Origin: Cyclobacteriaceae bacterium | Lineage (GTDB): Bacteria > Bacteroidota > Bacteroidia > Cytophagales > Cyclobacteriaceae | Assembly (NCBI GenBank): GCA_028279155.1 | Contig: JANQST010000181.1 | Coordinates: 1 to 7,650 of the forward strand | Reading direction: 5' to 3' | Length of the DNA: 7,650 nucleotides | Shown here: piece after piece, positions 1 to 5,797 of the stretch | Numbering within the stretch: the stretch's first letter is position 1 | How the letters are laid out: each line of letters begins with the position of its first letter | Program-made: the position numbers and the translations under genes | The notes under the pieces: generated by a model | Seen by the model: the letters and a program-made list of their open reading frames with translations, nothing else | Told to the model about the DNA's origin: nothing | The model's database searches: none

Positions 1-398
1 TTGGTAAGAATACAAAATCAAGGATCGTGTCGAAAGGAATCTCTGCGGGCAAATCACAAAATAGCTACAGAGGTCAGGTTGAGGTAATGAAACGTGCAGA
101 AGGTGCAAGAAATTTCTCGCAATGCGATTCGCTCCTCATGGGTGACAAGTGTGGTGCGCATACCTTTCCGTATATAGACATTAATAATAAGTCTGCCCAG
201 GTAGAACACGAGGCTACGACTTCCAAAATTGGTGAAGATCAGATTTTCTATTGTCAGCAAAGAGGAATTGATGAAGAAAGTGCTGTAGCATTGATCGTCA
301 ATGGTTTCGCTAAAGAAGTGATGAATAAACTTCCCATGGAATTTGCAGTAGAAGCACAAAAACTTCTAGCCCTGACTTTAGAGGGTAGTGTAGGATAA
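1..398 (+). CDS. sufB: Fe-S cluster assembly scaffold SufB, C-terminal part (5' end outside window)
   Basis: SufB is the scaffold subunit of the cytoplasmic SufBC2D complex, where nascent Fe-S clusters are built with ATP hydrolysis by SufC. About the last 130 residues are visible; the family is usually near 480-495 residues, so most of the gene lies to the left. The reading frame (codons from base 3) is open to the window edge and reads GKNTKSRIVSKGISAGKSQN, so the GTG at 27 is an internal valine and not a start. The tail closely resembles Escherichia coli SufB as I recall it: QCDS with the cysteine at 123-125 corresponds to Cys405, the sulfur-accepting residue, and VEHE with the glutamate at 210-212 corresponds to Glu434. 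CGAHTFPY and the GEDQIFYCQQRGI segment are also typical. It ends 12 bp before sufC in the same operon. Identity is seen directly; function follows from the family. Confidence 0.97.
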   Translation, partial: GKNTKSRIVSKGISAGKSQNSYRGQVEVMKRAEGARNFSQCDSLLMGDKCGAHTFPYIDINNKSAQVEHEATTSKIGEDQIFYCQQRGIDEESAVALIVNGFAKEVMNKLPMEFAVEAQKLLALTLEGSVG

Positions 399-410
399 AT
401 CTTTAACTCT

Positions 411-1169
411 ATGATTTCAATAAAGAATTTACATGCCTCAATAGAGGACAAACAAATACTCAAAGGAATTAACCTTGAAGTAAAAGCAGGTGAAGTTCAC
501 GCAATAATGGGACCTAATGGTTCTGGTAAGAGTACTTTGGCATCCGTACTTGCTGGCAATGAAGACTATGATGTAACAGAAGGTGAAGTCGTATTTCAAG
601 GTGATGACATTTTAGAGCTTTCTGCGGAAGAACGAGCACGTTTAGGTATTTTCCTGGCATTTCAATACCCAGTTGAAATTCCAGGAGTTACTACAACCAA
701 TTTTTTGAAAACTGCTTTAAACCAGATTCGGGAGAGCCGGGGAGAGAAACCACTGGATGCCGTGAATTTTCTCAAAACAATGAAGGAGAAAATGAAGTTG
801 GTTGAAATCGACCAGGCGCTTTTAAGCAGATCGCTAAATGAAGGATTTTCAGGAGGAGAGAAAAAAAGAAATGAGATCTTTCAGATGGCGATGCTTGAGC
901 CAAAACTTTCCATTTTGGACGAAACTGATTCTGGTCTGGACATCGATGCACTAAGGATTGTGGCTAATGGAGTTAACACGTTGAAAAGTGCGGACAATGC
1001 GACGATTGTGGTCACTCATTACCAGCGGCTATTAGATTATATCGTTCCTGATTTTGTCCACGTTGTGTACAATGGTAAAATTGTTAAAAGTGGCGACAAG
1101 AATCTGGCGCTGGAGCTAGAAGAAAAGGGATACGATTGGATAAAGGGTGAAGTAGCAGAAGCGGTATGA
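411..1169 (+). CDS. sufC: Fe-S cluster assembly ATPase SufC
   Basis: SufC is the cytoplasmic ABC-type ATPase that drives conformational change in the SufBC2D scaffold; it is not a transporter subunit. The 252-residue length is normal for the family. All ABC motifs are present: Walker A GPNGSGKST (residues 34-42), Q-loop FQYP (Gln85), signature FSGGEKKR (146-153), Walker B LSILDET with Asp170 and Glu171, D-loop SGLD (174-177) and the switch His203 in VVTHYQRLL. The combination of FSGGEKKRNE with LDETDSGLDIDAL is distinctive of SufC within the ABC superfamily. The ATG at 411 is the natural start for MISIKNLHAS; no Shine-Dalgarno sequence precedes it, as expected in Bacteroidota. It lies 12 bp after sufB, and its stop overlaps the sufD start (ATGA at 1166-1169), which suggests coupled translation. 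Confidence 0.98.
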   Translation: MISIKNLHASIEDKQILKGINLEVKAGEVHAIMGPNGSGKSTLASVLAGNEDYDVTEGEVVFQGDDILELSAEERARLGIFLAFQYPVEIPGVTTTNFLKTALNQIRESRGEKPLDAVNFLKTMKEKMKLVEIDQALLSRSLNEGFSGGEKKRNEIFQMAMLEPKLSILDETDSGLDIDALRIVANGVNTLKSADNATIVVTHYQRLLDYIVPDFVHVVYNGKIVKSGDKNLALELEEKGYDWIKGEVAEAV

Positions 1170-2350
1170 TCAAGGAAGAATCCATATTACTTGACAAGCT
1201 AAAAGGCACCTTTAAATCTCAATCAGGAGTTCAACAAGAAGCCTGGAAAATGTTGGAGGACATAGGGCTTCCAACAAAGAAGTCAGAAGCCTACAAATTC
1301 ACCCAAATTACTAGCGTTCTAGAAAAAAAACTAAACCTGGATTTCGAAAGGGAATCAGAATTTGACAAAGCAAACCAATACAAAACGGAAGGAAGTCACC
1401 TTGTCATTCGTAATGGAGTATTTTCTAATGCAGAATCAACAATAGAAGAAGGAGTAATAGTTGAATCACGCGATGTGACCGAAGGAAAACATGATCCATT
1501 CAGTCTTCTAAATACGGCATTTAGCTCAGAGGAAATCTCAATTGGAGTTGAAAAAATAACAGCTCCAATCTTTATCTATCACATAAATTCCTCAGGGTTT
1601 ACCAACCCTAGAGTTAAGGTATCTGCCGACAAAAACCAGGAAATTGACCTTGTAGAAAAGTCATACAATTCGGAAGGAACATTTACCAATGCTTATATCT
1701 CGTTTGATATGGGTGCTAATGCCAAAGTGACCTACTCTAAGATTCAGGCTTACAACGAATCTTCATTCGCTCACGAAACGATCTTTGCTCAACAGAAAAG
1801 AGATAGTCGATTCTCCACTAATATTTTTACTTTCTCAGGTGCCTTAGTCAGAAACAATATAACGATCAATCTGGATGACGAGAACTGCGAAGGGTATATG
1901 AACGGGCTTTATCTGCTCGATGGTAATTCTCATGTGGATAACAATACTTCTGTTGACCACATAAAACCAAACTCCTACAGCAACGAATTGTATAAAGGGA
2001 TTTTGGATGAAAAATCGACTGGGGTTTTCAATGGAAAAATTTATGTCAGACCTGTTGCTCAGAAAACCAATGCTTTTCAGAGTAACAATAACATCCTGCT
2101 TTCTGATAACGCAACAATACACACTAAACCTCAGCTAGAAATCTGGGCTGATGATGTGAAATGTTCCCATGGCTGTACTTCTGGTCAGCTAGATGAAGAT
2201 GCTATTTTCTATCTAAGGTCAAGAGGAATCTCGGAGAAGAATGCTAAAGCAATGATCCTCACAGCATTTGCTTCTGAAGCCATTGCACATGTACCTGTGC
2301 AAGAATTGAAGGATGAGGTATCAAGTTTGATTGAACAAAAGTTGTTGTAA
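1166..2350 (+). CDS. sufD: Fe-S cluster assembly protein SufD
   Basis: SufD is the SufB paralogue that forms the SufB-SufD heterodimer on the SufC dimer and is linked to iron acquisition and cluster formation at the SufB-SufD interface. The protein has 394 residues, slightly shorter than E. coli SufD (423). The N-terminal helical part (about 1-75) is variable, as is usual. The middle holds the repeated strands of the SufBD beta-helix core, and the C-terminal part (about 320-394) carries the hallmark DDVKCSHGCTSGQLDEDAIF followed by YLRSRGIS. His335 in this motif corresponds to E. coli His360, which is important for cluster assembly. Cys333 and Cys337 flank it; Cys337 replaces the alanine I recall in E. 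coli. The ATG at 1166 overlaps the sufC stop by 4 bp, and the gene's stop overlaps the sufS start (TAATG at 2348-2352). Confidence 0.96.
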   Translation: MIKEESILLDKLKGTFKSQSGVQQEAWKMLEDIGLPTKKSEAYKFTQITSVLEKKLNLDFERESEFDKANQYKTEGSHLVIRNGVFSNAESTIEEGVIVESRDVTEGKHDPFSLLNTAFSSEEISIGVEKITAPIFIYHINSSGFTNPRVKVSADKNQEIDLVEKSYNSEGTFTNAYISFDMGANAKVTYSKIQAYNESSFAHETIFAQQKRDSRFSTNIFTFSGALVRNNITINLDDENCEGYMNGLYLLDGNSHVDNNTSVDHIKPNSYSNELYKGILDEKSTGVFNGKIYVRPVAQKTNAFQSNNNILLSDNATIHTKPQLEIWADDVKCSHGCTSGQLDEDAIFYLRSRGISEKNAKAMILTAFASEAIAHVPVQELKDEVSSLIEQKLL

Positions 2351-3585
2351 TGGAGGTCATTGAAAGCTCATTGGATGTACATGCGATTAGGAAACAATTC
2401 CCTATCCTAAATCAGGAAGTCAACGGAAAACCGTTGATCTATTTCGATAATGCAGCTTCTTCGCAAACCGCATCAGGAGTCGTTAATGCGTTGACACGCT
2501 TTTACGAGAAAGATCATGCAAATATTCATAGAGGTATTCACACCCTTGCTGAGCGATCAACAACAGCCTATGAAAACACTCGGAAACGAGTTCAGGAATT
2601 CATAAACGCTGCGGAGGTTGCTGAAATTATATTCACCAAAGGCACCACTGAAAGCATCAATCTTGTTGCTCACTCCTGGGGTTCAACTAATCTTAAGCAA
2701 GGCGATGAGATCCTAATTTCACAGCTGGAGCACCACTCAAATATTGTTCCCTGGCAATTGATCGCCGAAAAAACTGGCGCACTTATCAAAGTGATTCCTA
2801 TCAACGAAAAGGGTGAGATCAAATTAGACGAATATGAAGCGTTACTGAGTGAAAAGACAAAGATCGTAGCTGTCAACTATATTTCTAACTCACTTGGCAC
2901 GATCAATCCTGTTCAAGACATAATTAAAAAGGCCAAAGCAAAAGATGCTATTGTGATGATTGATGCCGCTCAGGCTGCTCCTCATCAGAAAATAGATGTC
3001 CAAAATCTGGATTGTGATTTTTTGGCTTTTTCAAGTCACAAAATGTACGGTCCAACCGGTGTTGGAATCCTCTATGGAAAAAGAGGATTACTTGAAAGCA
3101 TACCTCCTTACCAGGGAGGTGGAGAGATGATTAAAGATGTTTCTTTTGATGGGACTACCTACAATGAGATTCCATACAAGTTTGAAGCAGGGACACCCAA
3201 CATCGGCGATGTGATCGCTTTTCATGAGGCGATGAATTTCATCGAAGACCTTGGTTATGAAAACATTCAAGCCCACGAGCATCGGTTACTAACCTATGCT
3301 ACTGAGAAAATCTCGACGATTGAAGGCGTCCGAATCATTGGTGAGGCACAGAACAAAGCAAGCGTATTGTCCTTTGTGGTAGATGGAATTCACCCTTACG
3401 ACATAGGTCAACTTTTAGATGCAAAAGGGATTGCAGTCCGAACGGGACACCATTGTACACAGCCTTTGATGGACTTTTTTGAAATTGAAGGAACTATTCG
3501 AGCATCCTTTTCTGTCTATAACACACTAGAAGAAATTGATTATTTCTTTGAATCTTTGCAAAGTATTGTTTCGAAGTTTAGCTGA
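2350..3585 (+). CDS. sufS: Cysteine desulfurase SufS (type II, PLP-dependent)
   Basis: SufS removes sulfur from L-cysteine, giving alanine and an enzyme persulfide that is passed to SufE. The 411-residue protein is a fold-type I PLP enzyme of class V aminotransferase type. Seen directly: YFDNAASSQT near the N-terminus, QLEHHSN with His128 (the PLP-stacking His123 of E. coli), MIDAAQAAPH with Asp205 and Gln208 at the cofactor, the PLP-binding Lys231 in SSHKMYGPTG (E. coli Lys226), and the catalytic Cys369 in RTGHHCTQPL (E. coli Cys364). The constant offset of five residues from E. coli SufS supports an intact core. The RTGHHC context and the SufE gene immediately downstream point to the SufS group rather than IscS/NifS; CsdA is the main alternative. 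The start at 2350 is chosen because TAATG joins it to sufD. Confidence 0.97.
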   Translation: MEVIESSLDVHAIRKQFPILNQEVNGKPLIYFDNAASSQTASGVVNALTRFYEKDHANIHRGIHTLAERSTTAYENTRKRVQEFINAAEVAEIIFTKGTTESINLVAHSWGSTNLKQGDEILISQLEHHSNIVPWQLIAEKTGALIKVIPINEKGEIKLDEYEALLSEKTKIVAVNYISNSLGTINPVQDIIKKAKAKDAIVMIDAAQAAPHQKIDVQNLDCDFLAFSSHKMYGPTGVGILYGKRGLLESIPPYQGGGEMIKDVSFDGTTYNEIPYKFEAGTPNIGDVIAFHEAMNFIEDLGYENIQAHEHRLLTYATEKISTIEGVRIIGEAQNKASVLSFVVDGIHPYDIGQLLDAKGIAVRTGHHCTQPLMDFFEIEGTIRASFSVYNTLEEIDYFFESLQSIVSKFS

Positions 3586-4013
3586 TGGAACAGATAAAAT
3601 CAAGGCAGGAGGAAATAATTGAAGAGTTCTCTGTGTTAGATAACGACATGGAGATGACCCTTGATTATATCATGGAACTTGGAGAAGAATTGGGAGTTTT
3701 TCCGGAAGAAGATAGAACAGAGGAGAACATTGTAAAAGGATGTCAATCGAAAGTTTGGATGACAGCTTCTTTGGAAAATGAAAAGGTCCATTTCAAGGCA
3801 GATTCGAACACTGCGATTACCAAAGGGTTGGTCAGCTTGCTTGTCAGGGTTTTCAATCAATCTTCGCCAGAAGCAATCATTAACTCTGAAATTTACTTCC
3901 CTGAGCGAATAGGAATGAACAGGTTTATTGGAACACAGCGATCAAACGGATTTAGCGCCATGATCAAACAAATAAAGATGTTTGCTCTGGCTTTTACAGT
4001 AAAGGAAAATTAA
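3585..4013 (+). CDS. sufE: Sulfur-transfer protein SufE
   Basis: SufE accepts the persulfide sulfur from SufS and relays it to SufB, stimulating the desulfurase. The 142-residue product is near the length of E. coli SufE (138). The sulfur-accepting cysteine is Cys53 in VKGCQSKVWM, the signature of the family, and Arg119 in GTQRSNGFSAMI matches the conserved arginine-containing segment at the C-terminal end. The N-terminal helix has RQEEIIEEF, also typical. The ATG at 3585 shares a base with the sufS stop (TGATG at 3583-3587), and its own stop overlaps the next gene by one base (TAATG at 4011-4015). CsdE is a paralogue with the same fold; the position directly behind sufS inside a suf operon makes SufE the better name. 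Confidence 0.96.
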   Translation: MEQIKSRQEEIIEEFSVLDNDMEMTLDYIMELGEELGVFPEEDRTEENIVKGCQSKVWMTASLENEKVHFKADSNTAITKGLVSLLVRVFNQSSPEAIINSEIYFPERIGMNRFIGTQRSNGFSAMIKQIKMFALAFTVKEN

Positions 4014-4345
4014 TGAGTGAAACAGCAACAAATATTGACCAGCTAAAGCTCAAAGAGGATATTGTGAGAGCCATCAAAAATGTGTTCGACCCCGAAATCC
4101 CTGTCGATGTCTATGAATTGGGCTTGATCTATGAAATAAACATTCTTCCTATCAATAATGTTGAGATTATAATGACTTTAACCTCACCTTCATGCCCGGC
4201 GGCAGAATCAATTCCAAGTGAAGTAGAAATGAACGTGAAAGCAGTTGAAGGTGTTAATGACGTAAATATTGAACTAACCTTTGATCCCCCATATGCCACA
4301 GACATGATGTCAGAGGAGGCAAAATTGGAGTTGGGATTTATGTAA
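4013..4345 (+). CDS. sufT: SUF-associated DUF59/MIP18-family protein (SufT-like)
   Basis: This is a small cytoplasmic protein of the DUF59/MIP18 family, the kind commonly placed at the end of suf operons and implicated in Fe-S protein maturation (SufT in Staphylococcus aureus). It has 110 residues. The core motif DPEIPVDVYELGLIY occupies residues 26-40, and the second motif TSPSCPAAESIP contains the single conserved Cys61. The tail has FDPPYATDMMSEEAKLELGF, the usual C-terminal ending of this subgroup, except that Tyr94 stands where I expect Trp (PPW). PaaD, of the phenylacetate pathway, is a related family member, but no paa genes are nearby and PaaD is longer. The ATG at 4013 is coupled to the sufE stop. 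The symbol is given by family and position; the exact biochemical role is not fixed by the sequence. Confidence 0.9.
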   Translation: MSETATNIDQLKLKEDIVRAIKNVFDPEIPVDVYELGLIYEINILPINNVEIIMTLTSPSCPAAESIPSEVEMNVKAVEGVNDVNIELTFDPPYATDMMSEEAKLELGFM

Positions 4346-4366
4346 AAAATAAAATAATTGATTGAT

Positions 4367-4783
4367 ATGTATCCAGAAGAAATAGTAGCACCGATGAAAG
4401 GTCAATTGACTGACGCAGGGTTCGAAGAGTTAACCACGGCTGAAGCGGTTGATAATCATCTAAAAGACCATGAAGGAACTTCTCTTGTGGTTATTAACTC
4501 TGTATGTGGTTGTGCAGCGGGAGCAGCAAGACCAGGTGTTTTAATGGCCTTAGAAAGTTCAGCAAAAAAGCCAGATAATTTAACAACCGTTTTTGCGGGC
4601 TTTGATATTGAAGCTACCCAACGAGCACGTGAATATACACTTCCGTATCCTCCATCCTCACCAGCTATTGCATTGTTCAAAGATGGTGAACTGGCTCATT
4701 TTGTAGAAAGACATCACATTGAAGGAAGATCAGCTGAAATGATCGCTGGACACCTGGAGCAGGTTTTCCAGGAATTTTGCTAG
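4367..4783 (+). CDS. BrxA/BrxB-family bacilliredoxin (YphP/YqiW family), last gene of the suf operon
   Basis: Bacilliredoxins are small thioredoxin-fold proteins that remove bacillithiol from mixed disulfides on proteins. The product is 138 residues if it starts at the ATG at 4367 (MYPEEIV). A TTG at 4358 in the same frame would add three residues, but the ATG gives the usual N-terminus. The family signature NSVCGCAAGAARPG carries the CGC pair (Cys47 and Cys49). The protein ends in Cys138, as does Bacillus subtilis BrxA as I recall it. FEELTTAEAVDNHL, the YPPSSPAIALFKDGE segment containing the conserved proline region, and HHIEGRSAEMI are also characteristic. It follows the DUF59 gene by only 21 bp and precedes the operon terminator, so it is probably cotranscribed with suf. 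An A-type or B-type assignment cannot be made from the sequence, so no symbol is given. Confidence 0.93.
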   Translation: MYPEEIVAPMKGQLTDAGFEELTTAEAVDNHLKDHEGTSLVVINSVCGCAAGAARPGVLMALESSAKKPDNLTTVFAGFDIEATQRAREYTLPYPPSSPAIALFKDGELAHFVERHHIEGRSAEMIAGHLEQVFQEFC

Positions 4784-4808
4784 TCAACTGAGAAATAACA
4801 ATAGTAAG

Positions 4809-4838
4809 AAAGTCTCCATTTACACGGGGACTTTTTTT
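4809..4838 (+). terminator. Rho-independent terminator of the suf operon
   Basis: A 9-bp stem, AAAGTCTCC (4809-4817) against GGGGACTTT (4826-4834), contains one T-G wobble and an 8-base loop, and is followed by a run of seven T (4832-4838). It begins 26 bp after the bacilliredoxin stop, which is where the end of the operon transcript is expected. Confidence 0.88.
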
Positions 4839-4875
4839 GTTTCCAGCTATTGAGCACTTGTTAGATGGTAGGGGT

Positions 4876-4908
4876 TTAATACGTGTTAGGTGTATTATTA
4901 ATACCTAA
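4876..4908. repeat. Cluster of short inverted repeats upstream of the small ORF (possible operator)
   Basis: TTAATAC occurs at 4876-4882 and again at 4898-4904, exactly 22 bp apart. Its inverse GTATTA lies between them at 4892-4897 and forms a perfect 13-bp dyad with the second copy (GTATTATTAATAC, 4892-4904). Around this is a second dyad, TTAGGT (4886-4891) against ACCTAA (4903-4908). The two dyads overlap, giving a 23-bp near-palindrome directly before a small ORF starting at 4912. A repeat spacing near two helical turns suits a protein-binding site, but A+T-rich sequence produces such patterns by chance fairly often, so regulation is only an inference. No clear Bacteroidota promoter (TTG, about 19 bp, TAnnTTTG) is visible next to it. 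Confidence 0.35.
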
Positions 4909-4911
4909 TTG

Positions 4912-5064
4912 ATGAGTTCTAAAAAGAAAATATTGGCATTAATAGCAGGTGTTTTAATCGCCCTTTTCCTTCTCTACTCGTATAGAGACTTGTCAAAAAC
5001 CATAGGTCTCTTTGAAATACAAAAGCCGGAAACTGATGCACCGGCTTTTTCAATTTCTAAATGA
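4912..5064 (+). CDS. Possible small single-helix membrane protein (50 residues)
   Basis: An ATG at 4912 opens a 50-codon frame ending in TGA at 5062-5064. The product has a short lysine-rich N-terminus (MSSKKK), one hydrophobic stretch of about 17 residues (ILALIAGVLIALFLLYS, 7-23), then a polar tail of 27 residues (YRDLSK onward, with KPETDAP near the end). This is the form of a small bitopic inner-membrane protein, or of an uncleaved signal anchor; there is no lipobox cysteine. It sits alone between the suf terminator (4809-4838) and the two-way terminator (5021-5049), and the second hairpin falls inside its last codons. In-frame TAA at 4906 limits the start to TTG 4909 or ATG 4912. No family is recognised. 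The membrane pattern favours a gene; the terminator overlap and the lack of a clear promoter count against it. Confidence 0.42.
   Translation: MSSKKKILALIAGVLIALFLLYSYRDLSKTIGLFEIQKPETDAPAFSISK
5021..5049. terminator. Bidirectional hairpin terminator between convergent units
   Basis: A perfect 9-bp stem, AAAAGCCGG (5021-5029) against CCGGCTTTT (5041-5049), with an 11-base loop. Because the A-run and T-run flank the G+C core symmetrically, it can act on both strands. It lies 22 bp past the stop of the minus-strand beta-barrel gene (5072) and most probably ends that transcript. On the + strand it is followed by a fifth T (5050) and overlaps the last codons of the small ORF. Confidence 0.88.
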
Positions 5065-5071
5065 TGTTTTC

Positions 5072-5629
5072 TTATTTTCCTAATTTGAATAGGCTATAGC
5101 CTATTGAAACCTGAAATGTGTTGTTCTTAACCTCAGTTCCAGCAGGTGCATCGTTGATATCGCTGATACCAAAGATGTAGCGTACGTTCGCCTGAAGTCC
5201 GAATGGAGCATCCCATCCTGCACCGATTCCAGCACTTATATCCGATCCTTTCAAAGTATCTTTCAAATCTGTTCCATCCTCATCTTCAGCATTGGTCAAG
5301 ATACCGAATTGCGGTCCTGCCTGTAAGTTCAAACCTCCTGGAAAATAGATTTTTAGCATAACCGGAACGTTGACATAGCTCAAATCGATTTCGCTTCCAC
5401 CGTCAAACTCACTTCCTTGCTTAGAAAGAAGCACCTCTGGCTGGATACCAATGTTGGCTAGTTTTATTAGTCCATATGCACCACCATGAAAGGAAGTAAT
5501 TGAATTTGCATCATCAATATTGGTATTTGCGAAATTCGCTCCTGCCTTTAGTCCTATTTCGAGTTTTGCCTGACTAAAGCCAATCAATCCTACAAAAAGA
5601 AGTGATAAAGTAAGTATTGTCTTTTTCAT
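5072..5629 (-). CDS. Outer-membrane beta-barrel protein, PorT-like family
   Basis: The 185-residue product begins MKKTILTLSLLFVGLIGFSQ, a signal peptide with two lysines, a hydrophobic core and a likely cleavage near residues 20-21 (FSQA). The mature part alternates polar and hydrophobic residues in short stretches rich in glycine and aromatics (IGLKAGANFANTN, IGIQPEVLLSKQG, LNLQAGPQFGIL, ISAGIGAGW, LQANVRYIFGI) and ends in a strand, FQVSIGYSLF. This is the pattern of the small eight-strand-type barrels of Bacteroidota (the OMP_b-brl_2/PorT-like family). The acidic loop NAEDEDGTDLKD (113-124) is probably extracellular. A specific role cannot be assigned; PorT itself belongs to type IX secretion, but most family members are uncharacterised and PorT function is not implied. 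The gene is separated from nqrE by 168 bp, so it probably has its own promoter, though none is clear, and it ends at the hairpin at 5021-5049. Confidence 0.88.
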   Translation of the reverse strand: MKKTILTLSLLFVGLIGFSQAKLEIGLKAGANFANTNIDDANSITSFHGGAYGLIKLANIGIQPEVLLSKQGSEFDGGSEIDLSYVNVPVMLKIYFPGGLNLQAGPQFGILTNAEDEDGTDLKDTLKGSDISAGIGAGWDAPFGLQANVRYIFGISDINDAPAGTEVKNNTFQVSIGYSLFKLGK

Positions 5630-5757
5630 AATTAAGTATTTGTTATTGTATTAAGGTATTGTTTTCCTTCGGTACACCTAAAGGATGTCCATTTATTTAA
5701 AGACAGTGGTTTAGTGGATAAGGTTTATCGGTGAATGGCTAGTTGGTTCGTTGATTG

Positions 5758-5780
5758 GATAGATCGTATATCGAACTATC
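5758..5780. repeat. Imperfect dyad in the spacer between nqrE and the beta-barrel gene
   Basis: GATAG, A, TCG at 5758-5766 pairs with CGA, A, CTATC at 5772-5780: eight base pairs interrupted by one A-A mismatch, with a 5-base loop. It begins 18 bp after the nqrE stop on the minus strand. There is no T-run on that strand, so it is a poor intrinsic terminator. It may protect the nqr mRNA end, serve as a protein-binding site upstream of the beta-barrel gene, or be chance. The rest of the spacer (5630-5797) shows only a minor dyad, GATAA-GGT-TTATC at 5717-5729, and no recognisable promoter. Confidence 0.3.
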
Positions 5781-5797
5781 TACTATTTAACTGATGG

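Noticed and set aside
54..359. Minus-strand frame opposite sufB, and similar antisense frames opposite sufD (1844-2122), sufS (2670-2876, 3088-3282), sufE (3636-3860) and the bacilliredoxin (4456-4680)
   Set aside because: They lie wholly opposite strongly conserved genes, show no recognisable family, and have cysteine- and isoleucine-rich compositions typical of shadow frames.
27..398. A complete 123-residue gene beginning at GTG 27
   Set aside because: The frame is open upstream to the window edge and the upstream residues (GKNTKSRI) continue the SufB alignment, so the GTG is an internal valine of a partial sufB.
254..463. Minus-strand 69-residue frame across the sufB/sufC junction
   Set aside because: It is antisense to both genes and has no recognisable motif, so coding is unlikely.
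4358..4366. TTG 4358 as start of the bacilliredoxin
   Set aside because: It would add only three residues (MID). The ATG at 4367 gives MYPEEIV, which fits the family N-terminus better.
4850..4880. Promoter-like pair TTGAGC and TTTAAT upstream of the small ORF
   Set aside because: The 19-bp spacing and the hexamers fit neither the Bacteroidota consensus (TAnnTTTG at -7) nor a good sigma-70 promoter; the match is too weak to annotate.
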